DNA from: Bacteroidales bacterium
Lineage (GTDB): Bacteria; Bacteroidota; Bacteroidia; Bacteroidales; Lentimicrobiaceae
Length of the DNA stretch: 64,000 bases
Direction: 5' to 3'
NCBI GenBank assembly: GCA_016705005.1
Contig: JADIZB010000001.1
Location: 62,001 to 126,000 of the forward strand
Part shown: piece by piece, positions 36,841 through 44,809 of the stretch
Layout: every line of letters starts with the position of its first letter
Position numbering within the stretch: position 1 is the stretch's first letter
Program-made: the position numbers and the translations under genes
Notes under the pieces: model-generated
Databases searched by the model: none
Seen by the model: only the letters and a program-made list of their open reading frames with translations
What the model was told of the DNA's origin: nothing

Positions 36841-37071
36841 AGTGACTTCGCTCACCACAAGTGGAGCGACCGAAGCGACTTCAGCGAAAAATGCGAATAA
36901 TATCTGTGAAAATCAGTTTAATCCGTGTCATCCGTGTTCATAAGTGCCCGGGAGGTGAAAAAGCATGGCAAACGCCTAAAGGTCAATGGATATGTGAAAT
37001 GTTATGTAATCTCCGTTTGTTAAAATTCCGTTAATTTCAGTCAGTATCATATCAGCGTCAGATTTAATCGG

Positions 37072-37079
37072 TATTTTTG
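37072..37079 (+). promoter_or_regulatory. Candidate -7 element (TATTTTTG) for the trp leader
   Basis: Exact TAnnTTTG match 19 bp upstream of the leader ATG, which fits transcription starting near 37086 and a very short leader to the peptide. No clear -33 TTTG. Confidence 0.5.
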
Positions 37080-37097
37080 TAATTCAAACAAACCACC

Positions 37098-37175
37098 ATG
37101 AATTCAGCACCTGCTGTTTTTACTTCCTCTTTTGTAACATCATGGTCATGGTGGTGGCCTATCCTGGCCTCCTGA
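37098..37175 (+). CDS. Tryptophan leader peptide (25 aa, four Trp codons)
   Basis: A short frame from ATG 37098 to TGA 37175 encodes MNSAPAVFTSSFVTS followed by WSWWWPILAS. Four of five consecutive codons (37143-37157) are TGG. Tryptophan is the rarest amino acid, so this cluster in a 25-codon frame 155 bp upstream of a tryptophan synthase gene is the classic signature of ribosome-mediated transcription attenuation. A Bacteroidota -7 element lies 19 bp upstream of the ATG and a terminator-like hairpin follows the stop. When charged tRNA-Trp is scarce, ribosome stalling at the TGG run would be expected to prevent termination. Confidence 0.85.
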   Translation: MNSAPAVFTSSFVTSWSWWWPILAS

Positions 37176-37193
37176 TCCTATAACTACCCCGGC

Positions 37194-37218
37194 GGGAGCC
37201 TGAGCTCCCTTTCATTTG
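37194..37218 (+). terminator. Putative trp attenuator hairpin
   Basis: GGGAGC (37194-37199), loop CTGA, GCTCCC (37204-37209) followed by TTTCATTT. The 5' arm can also pair imperfectly with GGCCTCC (37166-37172) overlapping the end of the leader peptide, giving a possible competing structure. A second small stem TTGCC/GGCAA lies at 37216-37236. Exact antiterminator pairing could not be settled by eye. Confidence 0.6.
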
Positions 37219-37329
37219 CCCCGTTAACAGAGGCAACTCGGATTAACCTCCGGTAATCATCGCTATGGATCTTCCATTCCGGATCAATTCAACATTTCAC
37301 CAATCTACAACTACAAAAAACTCATTACA

Positions 37330-38703
37330 ATGGACCGTAAAATAAACCTGACAGAACAGGAAATACCCCGTTTTTATTACAACATCGTGGCGGATATGCC
37401 CAACAAGCCACTGCCTCCGCTCCATCCCGGTACACGCCAGCCGATCACACCCGACCTGCTCGAACCGCTTTTCCCCCGCGAACTTATCCTACAGGAAGTA
37501 TCTTCAGAGCAATACATCCAGATCCCTGATGAAGTCAGGAAAATATATGCCCAGTGGAGGCCAACACCCATGTTCAGGGCGGTAAACCTCGAAAAGGCAC
37601 TGAACACTCCGGCCCGCATCTATTATAAATATGAAGGGGTGAGTCCTGCCGGATCGCACAAACCAAACACAGCCGTCGCCCAGGCTTTTTATAACAAGGC
37701 TGAAGGCATCAAAAAGATAACCACCGAAACCGGAGCCGGACAATGGGGCACCGCACTTTCCTATGCCTGCCAGATGTTCGGTATGGAGTGCGAGGTTTTT
37801 ATGGTCAAAGTAAGCTACGACCAGAAACCGTATCGTAAAATTCTTATGAATACCTTCGGTGGTAAAGTACATGCTTCACCCTCGAACCTCACGGCTGCCG
37901 GACGAAGCATCCTGGAAGCAGATCCCTTTTCATCCGGAAGCCTGGGCATCGCCATTTCGGAAGCCATCGAAAGGGCTGCCTCCGACCCCACGGCACACTA
38001 TGCACTTGGTTCCGTGCTGAATCATGTACTGCTGCATCAGACCATCATTGGCCAGGAAGCCATGGTTCAGATGGAAAAAGCAGGTTATATGCCTGATATC
38101 GTAATTGCCCCCTTTGGAGGTGGAAGTAATTTTGCCGGAATCGCCTTCCCGTTTCTGAAGCTGAACCTCACCGATAACCAGAAGATCCGTTGTATTGCCG
38201 TGGAGCCTGAATCCTGTCCGAAACTGACCAGGGGCGAATTCAGGTACGATTTCGGCGACACCATGGGACTGACCCCACTCCTGCCCATGTACACCCTTGG
38301 GCATGACTTTATGCCTTCGCCCATCCATGCCGGTGGTTTAAGGTATCATGGTGCGGGCGTTATTGTGAGCCAGTTGCTGAAAGATAACCTTATCGAAGCG
38401 GTGTCGGTGAACCAGCAACGCTGTTTTGAAGCAGGGATGCAATTCATCAGAACCGAGGGCATCATTCCCGCCCCCGAAGCCACCCACGCCATTGCAGCGG
38501 TGATCGATGAAGCCAACCGCTGCCGTGAAGAAGGTACAGCCAGAACCATATTGTTCAACCTCTGCGGACATGGCTATTTCGATATGGCTGCCTACGAGAT
38601 GTTTTTGTCGGGCAAACTCAACGGCGAAAAACAGGTCAGCGACAGCAGCATAAAGGATTCCATCAAGGCACTGGATCAGTTTCAGCCCATAATGAATCAG
38701 TGA
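37330..38703 (+). CDS. trpB: TrpB2-type tryptophan synthase beta-like PLP enzyme
   Basis: A 457-residue PLP-dependent enzyme of the TrpB2 group (TIGR01415), longer than classical TrpB by N-terminal and internal insertions. The PLP-binding Lys is in GSHKPNTA (Lys111), the ETGAGQWGTAL stretch gives the catalytic Glu, and the phosphate loop is GGGSNFAG. TrpB2 enzymes make tryptophan from indole and serine and often act without TrpA. No trpA or other trp gene lies in the window, so this is an orphan copy. The leader peptide upstream indicates control by tryptophan, which supports a true role in tryptophan supply or indole salvage. Confidence 0.93.
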   Translation: MDRKINLTEQEIPRFYYNIVADMPNKPLPPLHPGTRQPITPDLLEPLFPRELILQEVSSEQYIQIPDEVRKIYAQWRPTPMFRAVNLEKALNTPARIYYKYEGVSPAGSHKPNTAVAQAFYNKAEGIKKITTETGAGQWGTALSYACQMFGMECEVFMVKVSYDQKPYRKILMNTFGGKVHASPSNLTAAGRSILEADPFSSGSLGIAISEAIERAASDPTAHYALGSVLNHVLLHQTIIGQEAMVQMEKAGYMPDIVIAPFGGGSNFAGIAFPFLKLNLTDNQKIRCIAVEPESCPKLTRGEFRYDFGDTMGLTPLLPMYTLGHDFMPSPIHAGGLRYHGAGVIVSQLLKDNLIEAVSVNQQRCFEAGMQFIRTEGIIPAPEATHAIAAVIDEANRCREEGTARTILFNLCGHGYFDMAAYEMFLSGKLNGEKQVSDSSIKDSIKALDQFQPIMNQ

Positions 38704-38712
38704 CAGAGGCTT

Positions 38713-38755
38713 TTGCCTGCGGGTCTCCCTTCCTTCGGGGCAGATTCGCAGGCAA
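38713..38755. terminator. Inverted repeat between convergent trpB2 and PPK2 genes
   Basis: TTGCCTGCG (38713-38721) pairs with CGCAGGCAA (38747-38755) around a 25-nt loop. It sits between two converging genes, so a bidirectional terminator is likely, although neither side has a long T run. Confidence 0.5.
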
Positions 38756-38770
38756 TGGCTAAAACATCTG

Positions 38771-39670
38771 TTACTTTTCCGAAAGCAGCATTTCTCTGGC
38801 TTCTGCCAGTTTTTTCTGTTCATCATCAGGAAGAACCGGATATTCCACTTTAAGTTCCCTGATGCGGTTGATGATGATGTTGCTTACCGCATAGCGCATA
38901 AACCACTTACGATCGGCAGGAATCACATACCAGGGGGCGAAATCTGTCGAAGTGTGGGTAAGCATATCAGAATAAGCTTCCATGTATTCATCCCAATGTA
39001 GCCTTTCCTGAACATCGGCGGCAGAGAACTTCCAGTTTCTGGCAGGATCGTTGATCCGGTCGAGGAAACGCTTTTTCTGTTCATCCTTTGACACATTCAG
39101 GAAAAACTTAATCACCATGGTGCCATTTTCGGTCAGGTGACGCTCAAGGTCATTGATCTGGCGATATCGGTCCTTCCAGAATCCGGGGCTGACTTCTGTT
39201 ACATGTCTGATTCCCGGAAGTTGCTGCCTGATGAGGTATTCCGGATGTACTTTCACCACCAGCACCTCTTCGTAATACGATCGGTTAAAAATCCCGAAAC
39301 GTCCTCGTTCAGGCAGGCATTTGTAGGTGCGCCAGATATAATCGTGGTCAAGTTCATCTGGTGAAGGGCTTTTGAAACTATATACCTGGCAACCCTGAGG
39401 ATTCATACCCGACATGACATTTTTGATGGTTCCATCCTTGCCTGCGGCATCCATGGCCTGAAATATCAATAAAACCGCGAAACGGTTATCGGCATACAAC
39501 TTGTCCTGCTCCCCGATCAGTTCCTGAATATTCGCTTCAAGCATCCGGATAGCAGTATCCTTGTCTTTAACATCGGCAGTATATTCATGGCTGAAATCTG
39601 AAACCTGGTGTTTCTTACCCGGAACAGCCAGAATAGATTGATCTTTTAGCAGGTTTTTCATAGGAAACAA
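38771..39670 (-). CDS. PPK2-family polyphosphate kinase
   Basis: Transfers phosphate between polyphosphate and nucleotides (TIGR03709-like group). The 299-residue protein has Walker A in FQAMDAAGKDGTIKNVM, the lid/Walker B segment PERGRFGIFNRSYYEEVLV and the FFLNVSKDEQKKRFLDR helix typical of one-domain PPK2. Whether it acts on NMP or NDP cannot be told safely. Start may be Met1 or Met4 (MKNLLKDQS). It converges on trpB2. Together with the VTC-domain gene at 6682 it gives the window two polyphosphate enzymes. Confidence 0.93.
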   Translation of the reverse strand: MFPMKNLLKDQSILAVPGKKHQVSDFSHEYTADVKDKDTAIRMLEANIQELIGEQDKLYADNRFAVLLIFQAMDAAGKDGTIKNVMSGMNPQGCQVYSFKSPSPDELDHDYIWRTYKCLPERGRFGIFNRSYYEEVLVVKVHPEYLIRQQLPGIRHVTEVSPGFWKDRYRQINDLERHLTENGTMVIKFFLNVSKDEQKKRFLDRINDPARNWKFSAADVQERLHWDEYMEAYSDMLTHTSTDFAPWYVIPADRKWFMRYAVSNIIINRIRELKVEYPVLPDDEQKKLAEAREMLLSEK

Positions 39671-39994
39671 TTAGGTCGGTTCTGATTAAAAACAATTAAA
39701 AGTAATGAAAAGCGATGAAGGCTCATCATTTGTGGGGATAAGAATGATGATTTCTTCAGGCTCCAAGCCTAAAAATTCAGACATTTGCTGATATGAAGAA
39801 CGATTGATGAACCCTGAAACAGGAAAATCCATTTCACCATCAGATCTTCTGTATTTCGCCATTCGTCATTTTTAACCTGAGCGTTGGTGGTCGAGCGATG
39901 GTGGTCGAGCGAAGTCGAGACCAGTCGAGACCAGTCGAAGGGCGTCATTCGTCATTTGTCATTTGTCATTCGTCATTCATTTATACCCTACCCC
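39671..39994. other. Intergenic region with short repeats
   Basis: A 324-bp divergent spacer between PPK2 and the exonuclease. It holds GGTGGTCGAGCGA and GTCGAGACCA tandem words (39887-39940) and a heptamer array (39944-39978). The frame open upstream of the exonuclease start runs through these repeats and is not taken as coding. Confidence 0.6.
39944..39978. repeat. Heptamer array GTCATTT-type, five units
   Basis: GTCATTC, GTCATTT, GTCATTT, GTCATTC, GTCATTC, ending 16 bp before the exonuclease start codon. Confidence 0.8.
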
Positions 39995-40588
39995 ATGCCA
40001 TACTTAGTCGTAGACCTTGAAATGAGCGGCCCCGAACCGGGTTATCACGAAATCATCCAGATCGGGGCGGTTCTGCTGAACGATAACTGGGTCGAACTCG
40101 GAACATTTCTATCAAACGTTTATCCTGAAAATGAGGAAGCCTTCACGGCTTCGGCCGAGAAAGTCCATGGGCTTTCATGGGACGAATTGCAGGAAGCGCC
40201 TATGGTTTATGAAGTGCTTGAGGATTTCGAAAAATGGATCCGCAAAATGCTGAAAAGGCAGGGCGGTGATCTGAAAGACCTGGTTATCTGCGGTCAGAGC
40301 GTGATCTTTGATGTAAACTTCCTGAAATTCGCCTACAGCGGCGAAAACATCGACTGGCCATTCAGCAACAAGCTGATCGACCTGCATACGATTGCCTACT
40401 ATACTTTCAGAATTCTTGAAGCCAACGGTAAATCAGTTCCGAAATCGCTCAGCCTGAAATCCATCTCTGCATATTTTGGCTTTGAAAGGGAAGGAACCAC
40501 CCACAACGCACTTGAAGATTCGCAGCTGACCATGATTTGTCTACAGCGGTTTTTCCAGATGGCAGCAAAATTTAAAGTGGCTGAATAA
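39995..40588 (+). CDS. DEDDh 3'-5' exonuclease
   Basis: A 197-residue exonuclease of the DnaQ/oligoribonuclease superfamily. ATG at 39995 was chosen because exonuclease motif I (VVDLEMSG) follows at once, while upstream sequence is repeat. Motif I has Asp7 and Glu9, motif II lies in the NFLKFAY region preceded by FDV, and motif III is HNALEDSQLT with the catalytic His and Asp. Substrate (RNA fragments or DNA ends) cannot be fixed from sequence. Confidence 0.88.
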   Translation: MPYLVVDLEMSGPEPGYHEIIQIGAVLLNDNWVELGTFLSNVYPENEEAFTASAEKVHGLSWDELQEAPMVYEVLEDFEKWIRKMLKRQGGDLKDLVICGQSVIFDVNFLKFAYSGENIDWPFSNKLIDLHTIAYYTFRILEANGKSVPKSLSLKSISAYFGFEREGTTHNALEDSQLTMICLQRFFQMAAKFKVAE

Positions 40589-40672
40589 TAAATCCACGAC
40601 TGATTCACCTTTCCGTGAAGCCAGGCAATATGAATCAACCGGAAACCAATATTCAGAATCCACCAGCTGGCT

Positions 40673-40699
40673 CATTCTCAAATGGTGTTTTTGAGAATG
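40673..40699. terminator. Perfect inverted repeat, possible terminator
   Basis: CATTCTCAAA (40673-40682), 7-nt loop, TTTGAGAATG (40690-40699). It lies 85 bp past the exonuclease stop but has no T run after it, so it may be a terminator or a protein-binding palindrome. Confidence 0.4.
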
Positions 40700-40940
40700 G
40701 AATGACACGTCTTACAATCCCAGGAATCAGCCTCAAACAAAAAATCATGAGATTGGCCCCAACATCAGGCTCGGGAATTATTGGTTGAAAATATCACATC
40801 ATCCTTTCACAATTTAGGATGAATATCAATAAGATTCCGGGGTTGAGTCTATTTCATTCATTTCCGGCACAATAACAGCAATCCTGAAAATATTTCCATG
40901 TTCTGAAAACAAACAGGTACAATGGCTTTGTAATGTTTCA

Positions 40941-40948
40941 TATCTTTG
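40941..40948 (+). promoter_or_regulatory. Candidate -7 element (TATCTTTG)
   Basis: Exact TAnnTTTG match 21 bp upstream of the ATG at 40970. It contains the in-frame TTG that could be mistaken for a start codon. Confidence 0.5.
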
Positions 40949-40969
40949 AAGGTTAACTTTCAATTTTTC

Positions 40970-41404
40970 ATGGAACTGAATGATGCTGAAATAAGTCTGG
41001 TTGCCGGCATAATCCTGAAGGATAACGGCCATCTTTTCCCATCAACTTATCCCGATATACCTCTTAATCTGACCATGCTTAAAACCTCGCTTGTCAAAGC
41101 GGGGATTGTGGCAGAAAAGAATGAAATCCCCGACATCATGGAACGGGTCGAACTGGCACTGGCTGCCATAGTACCTTTAAAATGGAGCAATTATGGCTCA
41201 ATCGCTATTTTGCTGAATCAGCAATACCCCGACGAAGATCTGCTTGAAATAAGTGTTCAGCGGGTTGCTGAACTTACGAAGGCTTTGCCTAACTTCAAAG
41301 ATGATGGAATGCCGGAAGAAGATGTGATGGATTCAATCATATATACCTGGATCAGCCTTACAGATGAAGATCTTGATCTGACTGAGGACGAAGCCTGGAT
41401 TTAA
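40970..41404 (+). CDS. Small acidic protein, function unknown
   Basis: A 144-residue soluble acidic protein that I do not recognise. ATG at 40970 is chosen over an upstream TTG that lies inside the probable promoter. No signal peptide, membrane segment or Cys-rich motif is present. The sequence is mostly predicted helix (MELNDAEISLVAGIIL, IMERVELALAAIVPL, ISVQRVAELTKALPNF), with a very acidic C-terminus (LTDEDLDLTEDEAWI). The DUF4919 gene follows 55 bp downstream in the same direction and may be co-transcribed. Confidence 0.65.
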   Translation: MELNDAEISLVAGIILKDNGHLFPSTYPDIPLNLTMLKTSLVKAGIVAEKNEIPDIMERVELALAAIVPLKWSNYGSIAILLNQQYPDEDLLEISVQRVAELTKALPNFKDDGMPEEDVMDSIIYTWISLTDEDLDLTEDEAWI

Positions 41405-41459
41405 ACCTGACGGAAATTCCGTTGGCCGGCCGATAAGCGCAATCATTAATAAACCCGCT

Positions 41460-42137
41460 ATGGTAAAAACCTTGTTGATCGCCTTTGTTGCCTTCTGTTG
41501 CTTCTCAGCTGTGGCGCAGAAAAGCAGTTTCAGTCCCCCGGATTATAAGAAAATCGAAAAAGCCATCCTGAAAAAGGAATCAGGTACATTCTATCCTGAT
41601 CTGATGGTCAGGTATAAGGTTCATGATACCACACTGAGCCCTTATGAATACCATCTTCTTTACTTCGGATATTCCTTTCAGACCGGTTATGAACCATATA
41701 CCCACCAGCCTTTTGCCGATAGCCTGATGGCTATTGTACGCAAAAACCAGATCAGCCCTGATAAATATGATCTTGTAGTAAAATATGCAGAAAAAATTCT
41801 GGATAAATGCCCGTTCGACATGCGTTACCTCGATCCCCTCATCTATGTTTACAGGATGCAGGGGAAAAACGACCTGGCAGATATGCTTGAGTTTAAACTC
41901 GGCCGGATCATTGAAACCATTTTCACCACAGGCGACGGACTCACTGAGAAGACAGCGTTTCATGTAATATCCGTTTCACACGAATACGACCTGTTGAGAG
42001 CTCTTGGTTTCGGATATGCAGGAGAACAAAGCCTGACCCGTGGTCAGTGCGATTTCCTTAAAGTTGAAACCAACGATTATGGCATCAACGGAATGTATTT
42101 CAATGTTTCTGCCCTCATGAAAACGGCAGGAAAATAG
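41460..42137 (+). CDS. DUF4919 exported protein
   Basis: A 225-residue protein with a signal peptide (cut near AVAQ). The body matches DUF4919: DYKKIEKAILKKESGTFYPDLMVRY, LSPYEYHLLYFGYSFQ, YVYRMQGKNDLADML and the late HVISVSHEYDLLRALGF. The family is common in Bacteroidota and has helical repeats of TPR-like appearance, function unknown. It is probably periplasmic. It sits between the small acidic protein gene and a GNAT gene that begins 11 bp after its stop, so the three look like one transcript. Confidence 0.8.
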   Translation: MVKTLLIAFVAFCCFSAVAQKSSFSPPDYKKIEKAILKKESGTFYPDLMVRYKVHDTTLSPYEYHLLYFGYSFQTGYEPYTHQPFADSLMAIVRKNQISPDKYDLVVKYAEKILDKCPFDMRYLDPLIYVYRMQGKNDLADMLEFKLGRIIETIFTTGDGLTEKTAFHVISVSHEYDLLRALGFGYAGEQSLTRGQCDFLKVETNDYGINGMYFNVSALMKTAGK

Positions 42138-42148
42138 TAAGGACTTTT

Positions 42149-42895
42149 ATGGGTTTTATCGAACTTTCTACCACGAATCTTGCCTCTGAACACATTTGCT
42201 GTGCCATTTCAGACAAGAGAGAAGAATCAGGGCTGTCACAAAAAAAGGCCTGGTTGAATGAGAGATTAAGCGAAGGCCTTACATTCAGAAAACTGGATCA
42301 ACGGGGAAAGGTCTTCATTGAATATCTACCGGCCGAAAAAGCCTGGGCTCCGGTTGATGCCCCGGGATATCTCTACATCAACTGCCTGTGGGTTTCGGGA
42401 AGTTTCAAAGGGAAAGGTTACGGAAAAGAGCTGATCAGTTCCTGTATTGCAGATGCCGGGGACTGTTCCGGTATTGTGGCATTGAGTTCAGCGAAAAAAA
42501 GGCCTTTTCTTTCTGATGGAAAATTTCTGAAACAAGCCGGCTTTACTATTTGCGATGAAGCCAATCCCTATTTTGAATTACTTGTTTTTAAAACCAATCC
42601 TTCCGCGCCCGATCCTCAGTTTCTGAACCAGGCCAAAAACCCAATAGTTAACTTTGGACCGGGGCTCGACCTTTTCTATACTGCCCAGTGTCCTTTTGCC
42701 CCTGACTATGCTGGCATAGCAGCCAATCTGGCAAGCGAAAAGGGACTGAATATACGGATCCACCACATCGATACACGTGAAAAAGCAGTTCAGCATACCG
42801 CTGCCTGGTCAACATACAGCCTTTTCAAAGACGGCCATTTTCACACCCACGAAATACAGACAGCAGCCAAACTGGAAGCCCTGGCCAGGAGCTGA
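42149..42895 (+). CDS. GNAT acetyltransferase with YoaP-type C-terminal domain
   Basis: A 248-residue protein: an N-terminal GNAT fold (about residues 1-150) with the acetyl-CoA loop in FKGKGYGKELI, then a YoaP-like C-terminal domain with a thioredoxin-like FYTAQCPFAPDY segment that has one Cys where thioredoxins have two. It matches the YoaP architecture, whose substrate is unknown. The gene follows the DUF4919 gene by 11 bp, suggesting one operon. Confidence 0.82.
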   Translation: MGFIELSTTNLASEHICCAISDKREESGLSQKKAWLNERLSEGLTFRKLDQRGKVFIEYLPAEKAWAPVDAPGYLYINCLWVSGSFKGKGYGKELISSCIADAGDCSGIVALSSAKKRPFLSDGKFLKQAGFTICDEANPYFELLVFKTNPSAPDPQFLNQAKNPIVNFGPGLDLFYTAQCPFAPDYAGIAANLASEKGLNIRIHHIDTREKAVQHTAAWSTYSLFKDGHFHTHEIQTAAKLEALARS

Positions 42896-43056
42896 CCCTG
42901 AATCAGAATAACTCATTCAGCCCTTTTAAAATTCTGACCCATGCAGGTAGAAAACCCCCGATAATCTGCCTTCATCCCGCACTAACGGTAATTCATGAGA
43001 TGTAAGGTAGAATTATTCTAAATTGTGCGATCAGTAAGAAAAATAAAGCATTTCAA

Positions 43057-43064
43057 TATATTTG
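43057..43064 (+). promoter_or_regulatory. Candidate -7 element (TATATTTG)
   Basis: Exact TAnnTTTG match about 106 bp upstream of the LamG membrane-protein gene. An AT palindrome (43119-43132) lies between the two. Confidence 0.4.
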
Positions 43065-43169
43065 TTCTAAGTTATCCGGTGCAGTCACTTTTCCCGGGTT
43101 TTTTCATTAAGATATTCCATAATATATATTATACCTGATTCTATTGGTTCAAAATAGCATTAAAAACAG

Positions 43170-44759
43170 ATGATGTACAAGATTCTCAGGCCACTCCTGC
43201 TTATTCTCTCTGCATTCACGGCTTGCTGTTCTTTGGCTCAGATACCGGTCACAGGCTTGTCGGCCCATTACCCGCTCGACGGCAATGCCCTGGAAATCAA
43301 GTCAGACAGCCTGAATGGCAGGTCGACGGGGCTGAGGACAGGCACTGACAGGTCAGGAAATCAAGGGAAAGCAGCTGCCTTTATTCCCAGGGGCAACGAA
43401 GGCTATGGCAGTGTAACCCTACCGGTCGATATCTCCCCTGACAAAGCCCCTGTAATAACCATTTGTTTCTGGATCAAGGCCAATGAAACCTACTTAAAAA
43501 TGATGCCCTTCAGAAGTGGTGAGAAAAAGACGAGGGGCATGTTAACCGAATACATCAACGGAGCCCAGCGATGGACTGCCGGCGCAGGTAAGGACGGTCT
43601 TATCGCAGGATCTGCAGTGCTTAAAGACCAGTGGACATTTGTTGCTCTGATTTATGACTCCCCGAATGAACAGGCCCGTTTCATCGTTAACAGCGAAGTA
43701 TTTGCAGGCAGAGCGCGGATGTCAAAGGGGACTTCATTCATTACCCTTGGGGCATTCAATGGCTTGATGGATGAATTTATGCTGTTCAACCGGATTCTGA
43801 GTCTTCAGGAGCTACAGCAACTTTATGGCAAAGCCATCGATGTTAATGCAGGGGATTTTGAAATTCAGGACCGGAGCGACTACAGGAAGCGACTGGAGAA
43901 CGAACGGAAAAGTAAAGTCAGGACCGGAGACCAGTTTATTGTAGGCTATGGTGAACTGTTGATCCGCGACAGCATTAAAAGTCCGAATACCCTTTATGTA
44001 TTCAAAGAAGGCGATACCGTTACTGCCCTTAAAGCGCTCAGAGATGAGTGGTTTGAAGTCAGAAACCAGCAAAATCAAACAGGTTACATCAGTGGACATA
44101 CCTTAGAAGACAATTGCTACAAGACTGGAAACAATAAAACGATCTTCAGGTTTGTCAACTGGCTCGGACAGATTTTCCAGCTGCACAGGCTTCGAAACTG
44201 GCTTTTGGTAGCGCTGTTTACGGTGATACTCGTGCTTGTTGTCAGGGGACGGGCCGAACTGAACAACTGGTTTCAGAAGATTGGCAAAAAAGACTCACGC
44301 GAAGCCTTTGGCTCCAGGAGTGAAGGCACCCCAGTCAGACGAAAATTAAAAATCCCTGAAGGATTCTTTCCTGTAGAATGGCCAAAATGGTGGATGATCT
44401 CACCAGGTTTGATCTTCGGACTGATGCTGATTGGTGGTTCATTCTGGGATACCGGGGAAATGGAATGGTATTTCAACGAAGGGGCCACACTTATCCCACA
44501 GGGATTTACACTACCCATTCACTGGGTCCTCTGGTCGCTTACTTTATTGATATTCATACTGATGGCAGCCCTGACAATCGAAAGTATATCCATCGCCGGT
44601 ATGCTTGCCGGCCTTTTGCGAATCCTGATGCTGGCCATACTCAATTTTATGGCCATTGTGGTTGCATTTTACCTTTCGGTCGGTCTGATTCTTGCCATCG
44701 TAGGGTTCATCCTGTTTTTTATTGCCATTATTGCATTGCTTGGGCGACGACGCTATTGA
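43170..44759 (+). CDS. LamG/SH3-like membrane protein
   Basis: A 529-residue protein with a signal peptide (cut near SLAQ), a LamG/concanavalin-like lectin domain (about residues 27-220; LSAHYPLDGNALE, ITICFWIKAN, GLMDEFMLFNRILSLQELQQLY), and a bacterial SH3-like domain (about 250-305; LYVFKEGDTVTALKALRDEW, QTGYISGHTL). One membrane helix (WLLVALFTVILVLVV) leads to a cytosolic stretch of about 65 residues and then three more helices near the C-terminus. This places glycan- or wall-binding modules outside and a cytosolic loop inside. The AAA+ gene starts 50 bp downstream, so the two are likely co-transcribed. Function unknown. Confidence 0.75.
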   Translation: MMYKILRPLLLILSAFTACCSLAQIPVTGLSAHYPLDGNALEIKSDSLNGRSTGLRTGTDRSGNQGKAAAFIPRGNEGYGSVTLPVDISPDKAPVITICFWIKANETYLKMMPFRSGEKKTRGMLTEYINGAQRWTAGAGKDGLIAGSAVLKDQWTFVALIYDSPNEQARFIVNSEVFAGRARMSKGTSFITLGAFNGLMDEFMLFNRILSLQELQQLYGKAIDVNAGDFEIQDRSDYRKRLENERKSKVRTGDQFIVGYGELLIRDSIKSPNTLYVFKEGDTVTALKALRDEWFEVRNQQNQTGYISGHTLEDNCYKTGNNKTIFRFVNWLGQIFQLHRLRNWLLVALFTVILVLVVRGRAELNNWFQKIGKKDSREAFGSRSEGTPVRRKLKIPEGFFPVEWPKWWMISPGLIFGLMLIGGSFWDTGEMEWYFNEGATLIPQGFTLPIHWVLWSLTLLIFILMAALTIESISIAGMLAGLLRILMLAILNFMAIVVAFYLSVGLILAIVGFILFFIAIIALLGRRRY

Positions 44760-44809
44760 TAAAATTTATCTTGCCGCCAGAATGATCACTCACAAAATAA
44801 ATACACTGC

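Larger units (their letters stand above)
36353..37071. other. Repeat-rich spacer
   Basis: About 720 bp without a gene: two heptamer arrays (36358-36385, 36413-36461), the 104-bp tandem repeat and AGCGAC-family words, then about 100 bp of plain AT-rich DNA leading into the trp leader promoter. Confidence 0.7.
40589..40969. other. Intergenic region with inverted repeat and promoter
   Basis: A 381-bp spacer. It has a perfect 10-bp inverted repeat (40673-40699) and a TATCTTTG element (40941-40948). Nothing coding was recognised. Confidence 0.5.

Noticed and set aside
40946..40969. TTG start for the small acidic protein
   Set aside because: The TTG lies within a consensus -7 promoter element; the ATG at 40970 fits better.
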